DNA from: an uncultured Myxococcales bacterium | GTDB taxonomy: Bacteria; Myxococcota_A; UBA9042; DTJE01 | Assembly (NCBI GenBank): GCA_903936705.1 | Contig: CAIZWN010000044.1 | Span: forward strand, 1 to 64,000 | Direction of reading: 5' to 3' | Length of the DNA: 64,000 nt | In this document: positions 49,737 through 60,154 of the stretch, piece by piece | Layout: each line of letters opens with the position of its first letter | Position numbering within the stretch: position 1 is the stretch's first letter | The notes under the pieces: generated by a model | The model's input: only the letters and a program-made list of their open reading frames with translations | Database searches by the model: none | What the model was told of the DNA's origin: nothing | Translations under genes and position numbers: made by a program

Positions 49737-52700
49737 TTGCCATCGAAGGAACGTGGATACGTGCGCGTGAAGGCCTCCGTCGAGCGAACCCGTACTGGCG
49801 ACGGCCCTCTAGTCGAGGCGACGCTTGGTCGTGCCCTTGGTTCGGACACGATCTACGCCGATGATGCATTCGCTCCATTCAGAATGCCAGAAGTCGCACG
49901 ACTGCTGTTGCGGGACGTCGATGCACGCCTTGTCCATGAAGGATTCGCCAGATTGACGGTTCTTCTTTCGTGCAATACCCACACATTTCCGTTAGCCGAT
50001 GGCGCCGGTTTCAACGTCGTTGTCGCCCCGCATACCCGCGCCGACATGCGCGTCGCTTTCGGAAAACCCGACAGCGGAGACTGGTCCGATGGACCAATCA
50101 TACGGTCGCTGCATATCGACTTCAGGCCATCGATCGTTCTGCCTAACGTGCTTCAGGCACTGGTTGGCCTGCGCCAGCTTTTCGAGGACAGGACCTTTAT
50201 TGCCGCGCGGCGTGCGTGGGAATCACCACTGGCTCTGTCGCTGCGAAAAGTCGGGGCGGCAGCGCTGCAGGCCTCCGGAGTGTCCGATGCCATCGGAACG
50301 TCCCTTGGTAATCCGGGTGGCCTGGCTCCGTTGCTTGTCAGACTTGCACGCACCAAGATTGATGCGGTCGGAAAGGCTCTTTCTGACGGAGCGCTGGAAC
50401 CCGGAGAAGTGCATCTATCGAGGATCGTCGGAAAGCCAAGGTGGAATTCCTCGGAATCCCGATGGGAGCTGGAACTTGCCTTCACGGGCCAGGTCAGGCT
50501 GATGGACCGGGTCACCTGGCCCTTCGAGGATGTGGTCCTGCCTTCAACGGTTCTTCCAATCCTTCACGCATCGCTTGATGGATTGTTTTCTGGTGAACCG
50601 CTTGCCACCGGGGTGCTTCATTCCGAGCGCATCAAGCGTCTTGCTTTCCTGAAGGTCGCGTGGGGCGCCCTGGAATCTGCCGAGGGCGAGCTGAAAGGGG
50701 AGGGTGCTCTACCCGAGCTTGGACTTCGGGCGAGCCTCGTGGATCGCACGGAACTGGAACTGCGTGGCGTCCTTCCCGAAGTCTGTCGGATCGGCGCGTG
50801 CTTCACTTGCCGGAAGGAAGAGGACAGTTTGCACGTCGATATCCCGGACCTAGCCATCGATTTCCAGGATGGCTGTGTCAAGGCCCGCAGCAGGATGCGG
50901 CTTGATGCCGACTTTGACGTGGTTGACGCTGTCTGGCCGCGCATGGCGTCGGGTTCGTTGGGAATCGATGTTCTGCCTGGATCGTCGCTGCCGTTCTTCG
51001 AAGGGAGTTCGTGTTCGACGCATCCGCTTGTGCATGGATCCTCGGCAGTAAGAATGCGTGTGGAGGACGTGGCGCCGTCGGGTGGAATCGACTTTGAATG
51101 GGGCCGGGGCGGGCTGGACGTACAGCTGCGACGGGACGGCGTAGGGTTCGAGGCTCGCGTCTCCATGCCGCGCCAGGATGAACTCAGGCTGGGCAATGCG
51201 GGCCTTGGCATCGAGCTGCGCGACGGCATCGTTAACGCTCGCTTGAAACCTTTCAAGGCCGGGCTGTGGCGGGCGATCGTCCGAGGCGGATTCATTGTAA
51301 GACACCAGGCTCGCGTCGATATTGCGCCGGTTCCGGAGCTGCATATCGATGATCCGGCGTTGATCAGCGTCATTGATGCCAGTGCCAGTTTTGATCTTTC
51401 GGCTGGCGTGTACATTCCTGCCGCCGGTGCATCGGAGTTTCGTGTCGAGCCCAAGGGGCGGCTGGACCTGGTCCTGCAGCGAGCCTCGGTCATGCTGGAC
51501 GGGCGTCGGCTTGACATCCCGGAGGGTGCTTCGCTGTCGGCCTTGTGGCGCAAGGGCCAGATATCGTCAGAGGGCCTGGGTGCATTCACTGTCGACCTCG
51601 GATGGGATCTGCATGATCGACCGATTCAGGTGTCCTCCAAGGATGGGCGGTTGGTGACGCTGGATTCGCCCCCCTTGAGGCGCGGACGACTGGCTGTCAA
51701 TGTCAGCCCTGGCGGCCGAACTACCATTGTTGATGCTGGCAACACCGGCGCTACCGGGATCGACTGGATGACCCTTCTCGTCGAGGGCCATGCCCCGTCA
51801 ACCCTGGGTGAACTGGCTGTGTCTGGCGAGGGCCTGGATATTCTGGCAAGCGTGCTGGAACTGTTCGACAATGACCTGTCCCGGCTTGTGGTCAAAGCCC
51901 GTGATGCATTGCGCACGGGACATAACCATTTCCAGAAGGAAGGAATTCGCGTCGCAGGGGACGCAATTCCTCGCGTAAAGATTGCGAACCTGATTTCGCG
52001 CTTCATGGTGAACGACACGTCCCTTGCGACACGGCTGGAACCCATGATTCGCGACGTCACGGAAGGTCGCGGCATCAATCTTCGCAAGGCGAAGGCCCTT
52101 GTTGCAGACGCCTTGCCCGATCTGGATGCCGACTATGAGGTTGATCGGGTACTGCGCTTTGCAGATCTTGTGGTGCGCCCTGGAAAGCCCCATTCGAGGA
52201 CTGCACCTGTGGAAGAACCGCCGATCGACCTTGATCCGCGTTTTTTCGATGCTGTGGCTGGCCTGCCTTCCGCGTCCGAGATTTACAGCGCAGCCGAACG
52301 CCTGAATTGCTCGGAGTCTCTCCAGATTCAGATTACCGGCCTGGCCCCCGAGTTGAGTCTGGCTCAGCTTGATTGGGTTCTACAGCGCATATCCGGGCGC
52401 TGGGAGGATTCGCTGGTCCGACGCCTGAAGTACGTCAGGATGGCCAAGCGCGCCGTGGCACGCATTGATGCCGAACTGGGAGCGCTGGCCATGGCGGCCC
52501 AATCTGCCACGGTAGGCGGATTCCTGGGATCGGTCATCGGGCCGCTTCCAGATTTGGAGCAGTCATCTGGGATTGATCAGCCTGCATGTGCGCTGGGACC
52601 GGTGGACGTGGCCGTGCTTTTTCAGGCAGGCCTGTCGGACCAGGCATTGGGGCTTCAGTCCCAGTTGAACAACCGTCTGCTGCTGGAGTTGGTTTGTTCG

Positions 52701-54398
52701 CGCCCCGGTGATTTCCTTCGAGCCGTGCTGGTCGAGATGAGCCAGCAGACGCCTCGCATTTTGGCTGGCGTTTTGATGGCGTTCCTGAACCAGGGTCAGC
52801 GTCGAATGAAGGAGCCTCTGGACATTCCAGCCCTGGTTTCAGACAAGCTGGGATTGCACGTTCCACGTCTTGCGGACTACATGGCCGGGGGACGCCACGT
52901 GCGGGCCTCGTATTACGAGGCGTTGTCTCAACTGGCCGATCAGATCATCGCAGGGGCCAGCCCTTACCTGGTCCGGCGCGCGCATCTTCGCGAAGTGCAC
53001 CACGTCGTCGCCCCGCCGTTGCGCATTTCGGCCGGCCCGGCAAAGCAACTGGAATCCGATGCCCTCGCCGCCGTCGCTGCTTCTGACCGTCTTGCGCGTC
53101 GGTTGCGCTTTGATAAACACGAGACGCATGGGGCATCCCAGGAACAGGCCCGCTTGGCCTACCGGGACTCGTTTGCGGCGTGCGCCGCGTTCCTGAATCA
53201 GGTTCCCACAGGATTCATGCGCCCATGGATGAAGGATTTCTGGCGGCGAAACGAGGAGGCTCTGAAGGTCCTGTCGGTGGTGCGTAACGTTCAGCAGGAC
53301 GTTGACGACGTTCGCGGATGGATGGAGATCGTCTCGGGAGCACCCATACCGAAGACCGAGGCTGAACTTGTCGACGCGGTCATCGATACCATTTACGCAG
53401 TGCCCGAGGATCGGGCAGTACTGAAGGCCGATCCGCTGGTCAGGCTGCTTGTGGAACAGCCTGAGGGTCGATATGACCTGACCATCGTAAGTGCGATGGG
53501 GGTGATAACCGACGGAGCCAAGGGTCGCGAACTGGAGGACGCCTACCGTCGTCTTGGAAAGCAACGCGGCGTGCAGGTCGTTCGAGCGAATACCGGCTTG
53601 TTCAAGAGTTTGGAATTCAATGCCTCGGCGATCCTGCGGGCGATCTCTGCTGTCGACGGTCCATGGGCGTGGATTGGATATTCGCAGGGCTGCGCGAACG
53701 GCCTGCTGGCGGAATCCTTCCTTCGTGGCGGGACGCCTGACCAGCAGAAGATCCTGGGACGTTTTGTCGGGAGAAACCTGCTGTTTTCAGCCTCAAACGG
53801 ATCTGTTCATGGCACCTGCGGTACCGAAAAGATGCTGCGAGCCATGGTGGAAGGCGAGCGTTTCCTGAAGACATACCAGGCCAGCTATTCCAGGCAAATC
53901 GTCGACCTGTTCCTCAGGTCGCTGCAGGTCTTCCTTGATTCCCGGCTGTTTGTCGAGGCCCTTGGAGGGGCTCACTCGCTGACGCTTGAACGCGCGATTG
54001 CGCTGCACCGGGACGGCCAGTTCGTGCCGTGGGTACCAACTTCTTCCATCAGGGGACAGGTCTCGCATGATCGCGTTCCCGAGTTGTTGGAATGGCTGTA
54101 TTTCATGCACGAACACCAGGTTCCCGGCTTGACCCATGACACCCAGGTTCCGATAGACGAGGCCGTGGGCCATGCCACCAGGGTTCGCAACAAGCGTACC
54201 GACGAGTTCGCCCGCTGCGACATAGGTTCATTCGTCCAGGCCACACACCACTGGTCGCCGCTGACTGCGGAGATCGAGACTTTCACCACACCCCGAGATC
54301 GCGCGTTGGCCATCTATCAAGGGCCCAAGGACTTCCATGTGTTCCCGTGGATTGAAACCCTGGCGCGCTTCGGGCGAATACGTCAGAAGGATGCGTAA
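49737..54398 (+). CDS. 1,553-aa protein with C-terminal alpha/beta-hydrolase-like domain
   Basis: A very large protein with no signal peptide. Start is a TTG at 49737, with GTGGGG upstream; the true start is uncertain. Residues 1-720 are repetitive beta-rich sequence (LHIDFRPSIVLPN, LELAFTGQVRLMDRVTWPFEDVVLP, FEWGRGGLDVQLRRDGVGFEARV) reminiscent of AsmA/translocation-type beta scaffolds. Residues 720-1250 are helical. Residues 1250-1553 contain DLTIVSAMGVITDGAKG, then WIGYSQGCANGLLAESFLRGG with the nucleophile elbow G-Y-S1316-Q-G, which is typical of lipases and esterases. Full function unknown. Confidence 0.8.
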   Translation: MPSKERGYVRVKASVERTRTGDGPLVEATLGRALGSDTIYADDAFAPFRMPEVARLLLRDVDARLVHEGFARLTVLLSCNTHTFPLADGAGFNVVVAPHTRADMRVAFGKPDSGDWSDGPIIRSLHIDFRPSIVLPNVLQALVGLRQLFEDRTFIAARRAWESPLALSLRKVGAAALQASGVSDAIGTSLGNPGGLAPLLVRLARTKIDAVGKALSDGALEPGEVHLSRIVGKPRWNSSESRWELELAFTGQVRLMDRVTWPFEDVVLPSTVLPILHASLDGLFSGEPLATGVLHSERIKRLAFLKVAWGALESAEGELKGEGALPELGLRASLVDRTELELRGVLPEVCRIGACFTCRKEEDSLHVDIPDLAIDFQDGCVKARSRMRLDADFDVVDAVWPRMASGSLGIDVLPGSSLPFFEGSSCSTHPLVHGSSAVRMRVEDVAPSGGIDFEWGRGGLDVQLRRDGVGFEARVSMPRQDELRLGNAGLGIELRDGIVNARLKPFKAGLWRAIVRGGFIVRHQARVDIAPVPELHIDDPALISVIDASASFDLSAGVYIPAAGASEFRVEPKGRLDLVLQRASVMLDGRRLDIPEGASLSALWRKGQISSEGLGAFTVDLGWDLHDRPIQVSSKDGRLVTLDSPPLRRGRLAVNVSPGGRTTIVDAGNTGATGIDWMTLLVEGHAPSTLGELAVSGEGLDILASVLELFDNDLSRLVVKARDALRTGHNHFQKEGIRVAGDAIPRVKIANLISRFMVNDTSLATRLEPMIRDVTEGRGINLRKAKALVADALPDLDADYEVDRVLRFADLVVRPGKPHSRTAPVEEPPIDLDPRFFDAVAGLPSASEIYSAAERLNCSESLQIQITGLAPELSLAQLDWVLQRISGRWEDSLVRRLKYVRMAKRAVARIDAELGALAMAAQSATVGGFLGSVIGPLPDLEQSSGIDQPACALGPVDVAVLFQAGLSDQALGLQSQLNNRLLLELVCSRPGDFLRAVLVEMSQQTPRILAGVLMAFLNQGQRRMKEPLDIPALVSDKLGLHVPRLADYMAGGRHVRASYYEALSQLADQIIAGASPYLVRRAHLREVHHVVAPPLRISAGPAKQLESDALAAVAASDRLARRLRFDKHETHGASQEQARLAYRDSFAACAAFLNQVPTGFMRPWMKDFWRRNEEALKVLSVVRNVQQDVDDVRGWMEIVSGAPIPKTEAELVDAVIDTIYAVPEDRAVLKADPLVRLLVEQPEGRYDLTIVSAMGVITDGAKGRELEDAYRRLGKQRGVQVVRANTGLFKSLEFNASAILRAISAVDGPWAWIGYSQGCANGLLAESFLRGGTPDQQKILGRFVGRNLLFSASNGSVHGTCGTEKMLRAMVEGERFLKTYQASYSRQIVDLFLRSLQVFLDSRLFVEALGGAHSLTLERAIALHRDGQFVPWVPTSSIRGQVSHDRVPELLEWLYFMHEHQVPGLTHDTQVPIDEAVGHATRVRNKRTDEFARCDIGSFVQATHHWSPLTAEIETFTTPRDRALAIYQGPKDFHVFPWIETLARFGRIRQKDA

Positions 54399-54402
54399 TG
54401 CC

Positions 54403-55647
54403 CTACATCGTCAGCCCATGCGGACCGTGGGGATAGTCGTACAGACGGCGGTGAATCCTGTCGAAATAGTCCGGCAGATACGTCCCTCGCATCACGATTG
54501 GCAGTTCGTCGAACGTTGTACTGGGGGACAGCGCAAAGGCGAACAGCCAGTTCATAAGGGCCTCGACGTTCGACGCCAGACGCCCCTTGTAGACCTGATT
54601 CTCTCGCTGCTCCAGGACGTGAGCCTCGTGCATGCTGCGACCGATCTCTGATTCCAGCAGGTGTTCGTAGTCGATCAGCAGGACCTCGAATCTGACGTGG
54701 CCCTCGGACCGATTCAGGAACTCCAGGTACATCGACTGGAGTTCCGGCACGCTGGATGCCACACCGCGCGAAATCATCCGTTCGGCGGCATCACCGGACG
54801 GTACGACACCTCGCAACCGATCCAGCGGCAGACGGTACGCAACAACCATGTTCCGCCCCTGGAACTTCCCCGAAAAATGCTTCTCGTCAACGATCGAAAG
54901 GTCCCGCCTGTCTGCGAGCCATGTCTGGAACCTGTCGGCAAGACCCGGGTCTGCCAGCACCCTGACACCCACCACGTCATCAATGTGAAAATGGGGCATC
55001 GCGGCGACGAACAGATGTTCGCGAATGGACTTCAGAACGCGCCTTTCGGCGTGTGAAAACTCGGCGTCCATCTCCTCGAGGGAGGTAATCAACTGGTCCT
55101 TCGGAATACCCAGCCGATCAGCGCGTTCGGTAGCCAGTTCGTCAGCGCGCTGGCGAATCTGATCGTACATATAGTCAACCAGACGCCGGGCCGATTTCTC
55201 GGCGATACGCCTGACCCTCTTGATGCGCCTGGATCCGGCATAACATGGGGGCTCACCGACCGTGAATATCGTGCCGTCGTAAGGGGTGTCGCGATAGAAG
55301 TCCTCGGGGAACTGCTGGTACCTGGCCAGCAACTCCTCGATACGCGGATTCATGACAGGTGGATTTGACGCGATTAGGTCCTTCAGGGTTCCCTTCCACG
55401 AGGCCTGTCGGGAAGGCAACTGGATTGCGTACAAGTCGCGAAACAACTCGGCCGCAAAGAGCTCCGACCAGGTCCGCGCAGCAAAGGCATTGAAGTTCAC
55501 CAATGCCTTCAGACGCAAGGCGTCTTCGCTAGTAAAACGATCCTCCAGAGCGCGACCCAGGAGTTCCGCCAACTCCTCGCGGCGCAGAAATGAACCAAGA
55601 ACGATCATACCCCCCCCGAAACGGACGGACTGCTTTCGCCGATTCAT
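54403..55647 (-). CDS. Conserved protein of unknown function
   Basis: A 414-aa soluble protein convergent with the large hydrolase gene (4-base gap). An alternative ATG at 55608 has a poly-G stretch just upstream. It has a helical N-terminal part (FLRREELAELLGRALEDRFTSEDALRLKALVNFNAFAART), a central segment RIKRVRRIAEKSARRLVDYMYDQIRQRADELATERADRLG and a beta-alpha core (AMPHFHIDDVVGVRVLADPGLADRFQTWLADR, NMVVAYRLPLDRL, RFEVLLIDYEHLLESEIG). The DDVVGVRV segment echoes RelA/SpoT-type nucleotidyltransferase folds, but the catalytic residues were not found. A function is not assigned. Confidence 0.72.
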   Translation of the reverse strand: MNRRKQSVRFGGGMIVLGSFLRREELAELLGRALEDRFTSEDALRLKALVNFNAFAARTWSELFAAELFRDLYAIQLPSRQASWKGTLKDLIASNPPVMNPRIEELLARYQQFPEDFYRDTPYDGTIFTVGEPPCYAGSRRIKRVRRIAEKSARRLVDYMYDQIRQRADELATERADRLGIPKDQLITSLEEMDAEFSHAERRVLKSIREHLFVAAMPHFHIDDVVGVRVLADPGLADRFQTWLADRRDLSIVDEKHFSGKFQGRNMVVAYRLPLDRLRGVVPSGDAAERMISRGVASSVPELQSMYLEFLNRSEGHVRFEVLLIDYEHLLESEIGRSMHEAHVLEQRENQVYKGRLASNVEALMNWLFAFALSPSTTFDELPIVMRGTYLPDYFDRIHRRLYDYPHGPHGLTM

Positions 55648-55783
55648 GTTGCTTTACTTGGACCGATCGGTCAAGACCCGCCTGGATCTGGCGATAGGGA
55701 ACGTCACTTTTTGCGTCGTCGTCTTCCATGGCGCCAATGACACTAATGAGGGCTGCGACCATGAGTACCGACGATCCCGGCTC

Positions 55784-55811
55784 TTGCCTTGGCGTGCCAT
55801 TCGGCTACGAT
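55784..55811 (+). promoter_or_regulatory. Promoter upstream of serC
   Basis: TTGCCT (55784-55789), a 16-base spacer and TACGAT (55806-55811), 41 bases before the serC ATG. GGAGGG (55839-55844) is the ribosome binding site. Confidence 0.5.
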
Positions 55812-55851
55812 GTTGGACACGGGAATTCGGGCCAACTCGGAGGGTTGAACG

Positions 55852-56949
55852 ATGTCGAAGCGCGTAATCAATTTCTACGCTGGGCCTGCAGGCCTGCCGC
55901 TGCCCCCCCTTGAAAGGGCGCGCGACGAGATGCTGGACTTTGCAGGAACCGGCATGTCCGTCATGGAAATCTCGCACCGTTCAAAGGAATACGAGGCCGT
56001 CCATAACGAGGCCATCGGCCTGGTGAAGGAACTGCTGAAGGTGCCTGATAACTACAAGATATTATTGCTGCAGGGCGGAGGTAACCTGCAGTTTTGCATG
56101 CTGCCGATGAACCTGCTGTGGGGCGGGCGCAAGGCCGACTACATCGTCACTGGTTCGTGGGCAAAGAAGGCGTTCAAGGAAGCTCAGATTGTCAACAAGG
56201 ACGCGGCCCGTTGCATTGCCTCGACCGAGGCCGACGGCTTCCGGCGGCTGCCTTTTGCAAACGAGATCGTGGTGAACCCCGATTCCACGTACGTTCACTT
56301 CACCAGCAACAACACCATCTACGGGACCCAGTTCAGGGAATTCCCTGATACCGGCGACATTCCGCTTGCTTGCGACATGTCTTCCGACTTCATGTGGCGG
56401 CCGTTCGACGTCAAGCCATTCGGATTCATCTACGCCGGGGCCCAGAAGAACCTGGGACCATCGGGCCTTGTCGTCGCGATCATCCGGGACGACCTGCTTG
56501 CGTCGTGCAACCCGTCCCTGCCCACGATGCTGAAGTACGGCACCCACTCCGACAACAACAGTTTGTTCAACACGCCGCCAACATGGTCGATCTATGTCCT
56601 GCGCAACATCCTGGCCTACAACCGAGAGATCGGCGGCCTGGACGCGATCGAGGCCACCAATCTTTGCAAGGGCGAAATGCTGTACGGCTGCATCGACCGA
56701 CACGCCGGATTCTACAAGGGCTACGTTTCCGAGCCACTGCACCGCTCGGTTATGAACGTGGATTTTCACCTGCCATCGAGCGATCTCGACGACCGGTTCG
56801 TCAAGGAAGCCAAATCGGCAGGGATGGTCGGCCTGAAGGGCTACCGCGATCTCGGCGGCATCCGTGTTTCCATGTACAATGCCGTAACTGTTGACCAAGT
56901 AACCGTGCTGACCGAGTTCATGGAGGAATTTGCTCGAAAGAACGGCTAG
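55852..56949 (+). CDS. serC: Phosphoserine aminotransferase
   Basis: A 365-aa class V aminotransferase that converts 3-phosphohydroxypyruvate to phosphoserine in serine synthesis. Family motifs are INFYAGPAGLP, SVMEISHRSKEYE, LLQGGGNLQF, GSWAKKAFKEA, HFTSNNTIYGTQF, CDMSSDFM, and the PLP lysine in YAGAQKNLGPSG. GLKGYRDLGGIRVSMYNA is the typical C-terminal block. Full length and intact. Transcribed alone with its own promoter. Confidence 0.96.
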   Translation: MSKRVINFYAGPAGLPLPPLERARDEMLDFAGTGMSVMEISHRSKEYEAVHNEAIGLVKELLKVPDNYKILLLQGGGNLQFCMLPMNLLWGGRKADYIVTGSWAKKAFKEAQIVNKDAARCIASTEADGFRRLPFANEIVVNPDSTYVHFTSNNTIYGTQFREFPDTGDIPLACDMSSDFMWRPFDVKPFGFIYAGAQKNLGPSGLVVAIIRDDLLASCNPSLPTMLKYGTHSDNNSLFNTPPTWSIYVLRNILAYNREIGGLDAIEATNLCKGEMLYGCIDRHAGFYKGYVSEPLHRSVMNVDFHLPSSDLDDRFVKEAKSAGMVGLKGYRDLGGIRVSMYNAVTVDQVTVLTEFMEEFARKNG

Positions 56950-56952
56950 ATA

Positions 56953-56966
56953 CCGACTTTGGTCGG
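56953..56966 (+). terminator. Short hairpin after serC
   Basis: CCGAC (56953-56957) pairs with GTCGG (56962-56966) four bases after the serC stop. It is short and not followed by a U-run, so it is at best a weak attenuator. Confidence 0.3.
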
Positions 56967-56991
56967 AACCCGTGCAGTGGGAGGTCCGAGC

Positions 56992-58242
56992 ATGCGCGCA
57001 CTTATGACCACCCTGGTGCTTGTCAGCATGCTGCCCTGCGCGGCCTTGCTGGCCGCCGAGAAGTCCGATGAGGAAAAGGCGGCGATGTCCCTTTACAAGA
57101 AGGGAAAGGATCATTTCGACGCCGGGGACTGGACTGCCGCTAGTGAACTTTTTGCAAAATCGATCACCGTGTACACGACCCCATACGCCAAAATCTACCG
57201 CGCGGTCAGCCTGGCGAACCTGTCCAGATGCACCGAGGCCCGCATCGAGATTGACCGTTTTCCGATGGAGATGGTTGCGGAAAAGGCGCGCGACAAGGCC
57301 TTGGACATGATCGGTCGGGTCAAGGACAAATGCCCGTTGGTGCTTTCATCCAGCAGGGGAGCTGCGGCGCCTGTTGCGCCTGTTCCAGTTGCGCCAGTCC
57401 AGGCCGCCCCGGTTCAGTCGGCTCCATCTACTGCCAGGATCGAGGCTGCGCCGGCAACGCCCAGGGTGCAGCAATCCGAGCCGTCGTCCGTTGACAAGTC
57501 CAGAAGGAAGCCGAATGGCGATACGCGCGCCATAGTGGTCTCGCCTGACGGCAAGGGTGATTTCACAAGCCTTCATGATGCGGTGGCTCGTGCCAAGCCT
57601 GGCTCGGTGATTCATCTGGCCGACGGCATGCACCGCCTTGTGAAGCCGCTGGACATTACGATAGCCATAAATCTCATGGGTGACGGCAAGGGTTCAACCT
57701 CGATCGTCGGCGATTCGGAAGACTATGTGATTCGCTTTGTCGGCAAGGGCCCATTCCTTCTTCACGACCTGTCGGTCGAGCACCAGGGAGGACGGTGGGC
57801 GCGTGTCATCCTGGTCGATGGAGGCGAGATCGACTTCCGGGGGCTGAGGGTTTCCGGAGGATTCAGGGACGACGCCTCTAAGCGGGGTGGCGAGGGCCTG
57901 TCGATGCAGGGGGACACATCGGGCACCGTGACCGGATGTGAGTTCGTTGGAAACGCGTTGCACGGGGTCAAGTTGGCTGGCACGGCACGTCCCACGCTGG
58001 ATGGAAACGTCAGCAATTCAAATGGCAAAGGTGGGATTGTCTGGCTGGAGGAATCGGGTGGCGCGGCGCGTGCAAACACATGCGCGTCCAACGGCCAGTA
58101 CGGAATGGCCGTTCTGAACAACGCCAAGCCTGGTCTGTCCGGAAATATCTGTTCGGGAAACCGGCGCGGAGGCCTGTTTCTGGACAATCAGGATCTGGAA
58201 GGCATCTCGAACAATCGCTGCGATATATATCGAGTCAGATAG
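56992..58242 (+). CDS. Secreted protein with TPR-like start and right-handed beta-helix
   Basis: A 416-aa exported protein from ATG 56992 (GGGAGG upstream). Signal peptide MRALMTTLVLVSMLPCAALLAA. Residues 26-110 form TPR-like helices (AMSLYKKGKDHFDAGDWTAASELFAKSITVY, KIYRAVSLANLSRCTEARIEIDRF). A Pro/Ala/Val linker (120-165) leads to a right-handed parallel beta-helix (IVVSPDGKGDFTSLHDAVARAKPGSVIHLADG, then SGTVTGCEFVGNALHGVKLAG repeats) as in pectate lyase/NosD-like domains. No catalytic residues are evident. Possibly a surface or periplasmic polysaccharide-binding protein. Confidence 0.82.
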   Translation: MRALMTTLVLVSMLPCAALLAAEKSDEEKAAMSLYKKGKDHFDAGDWTAASELFAKSITVYTTPYAKIYRAVSLANLSRCTEARIEIDRFPMEMVAEKARDKALDMIGRVKDKCPLVLSSSRGAAAPVAPVPVAPVQAAPVQSAPSTARIEAAPATPRVQQSEPSSVDKSRRKPNGDTRAIVVSPDGKGDFTSLHDAVARAKPGSVIHLADGMHRLVKPLDITIAINLMGDGKGSTSIVGDSEDYVIRFVGKGPFLLHDLSVEHQGGRWARVILVDGGEIDFRGLRVSGGFRDDASKRGGEGLSMQGDTSGTVTGCEFVGNALHGVKLAGTARPTLDGNVSNSNGKGGIVWLEESGGAARANTCASNGQYGMAVLNNAKPGLSGNICSGNRRGGLFLDNQDLEGISNNRCDIYRVR

Positions 58243-58282
58243 GCGCCACCGGTCGCAGGCATGACCCGCCAAATCAAGTTTG

Positions 58283-60022
<1,740 letters not shown>

Positions 60023-60154
60023 CGGCACACCAGGGAGGGTACGATGGGCGGGATTCTACCACAGACTGTATGACCGCTTTACCCATTATCCCTTCCCGGC
60101 TATCCTGCGCACGCAAGCCAGGCAGCAGTCCGCCTTTATGGGACCAGGGACGGC

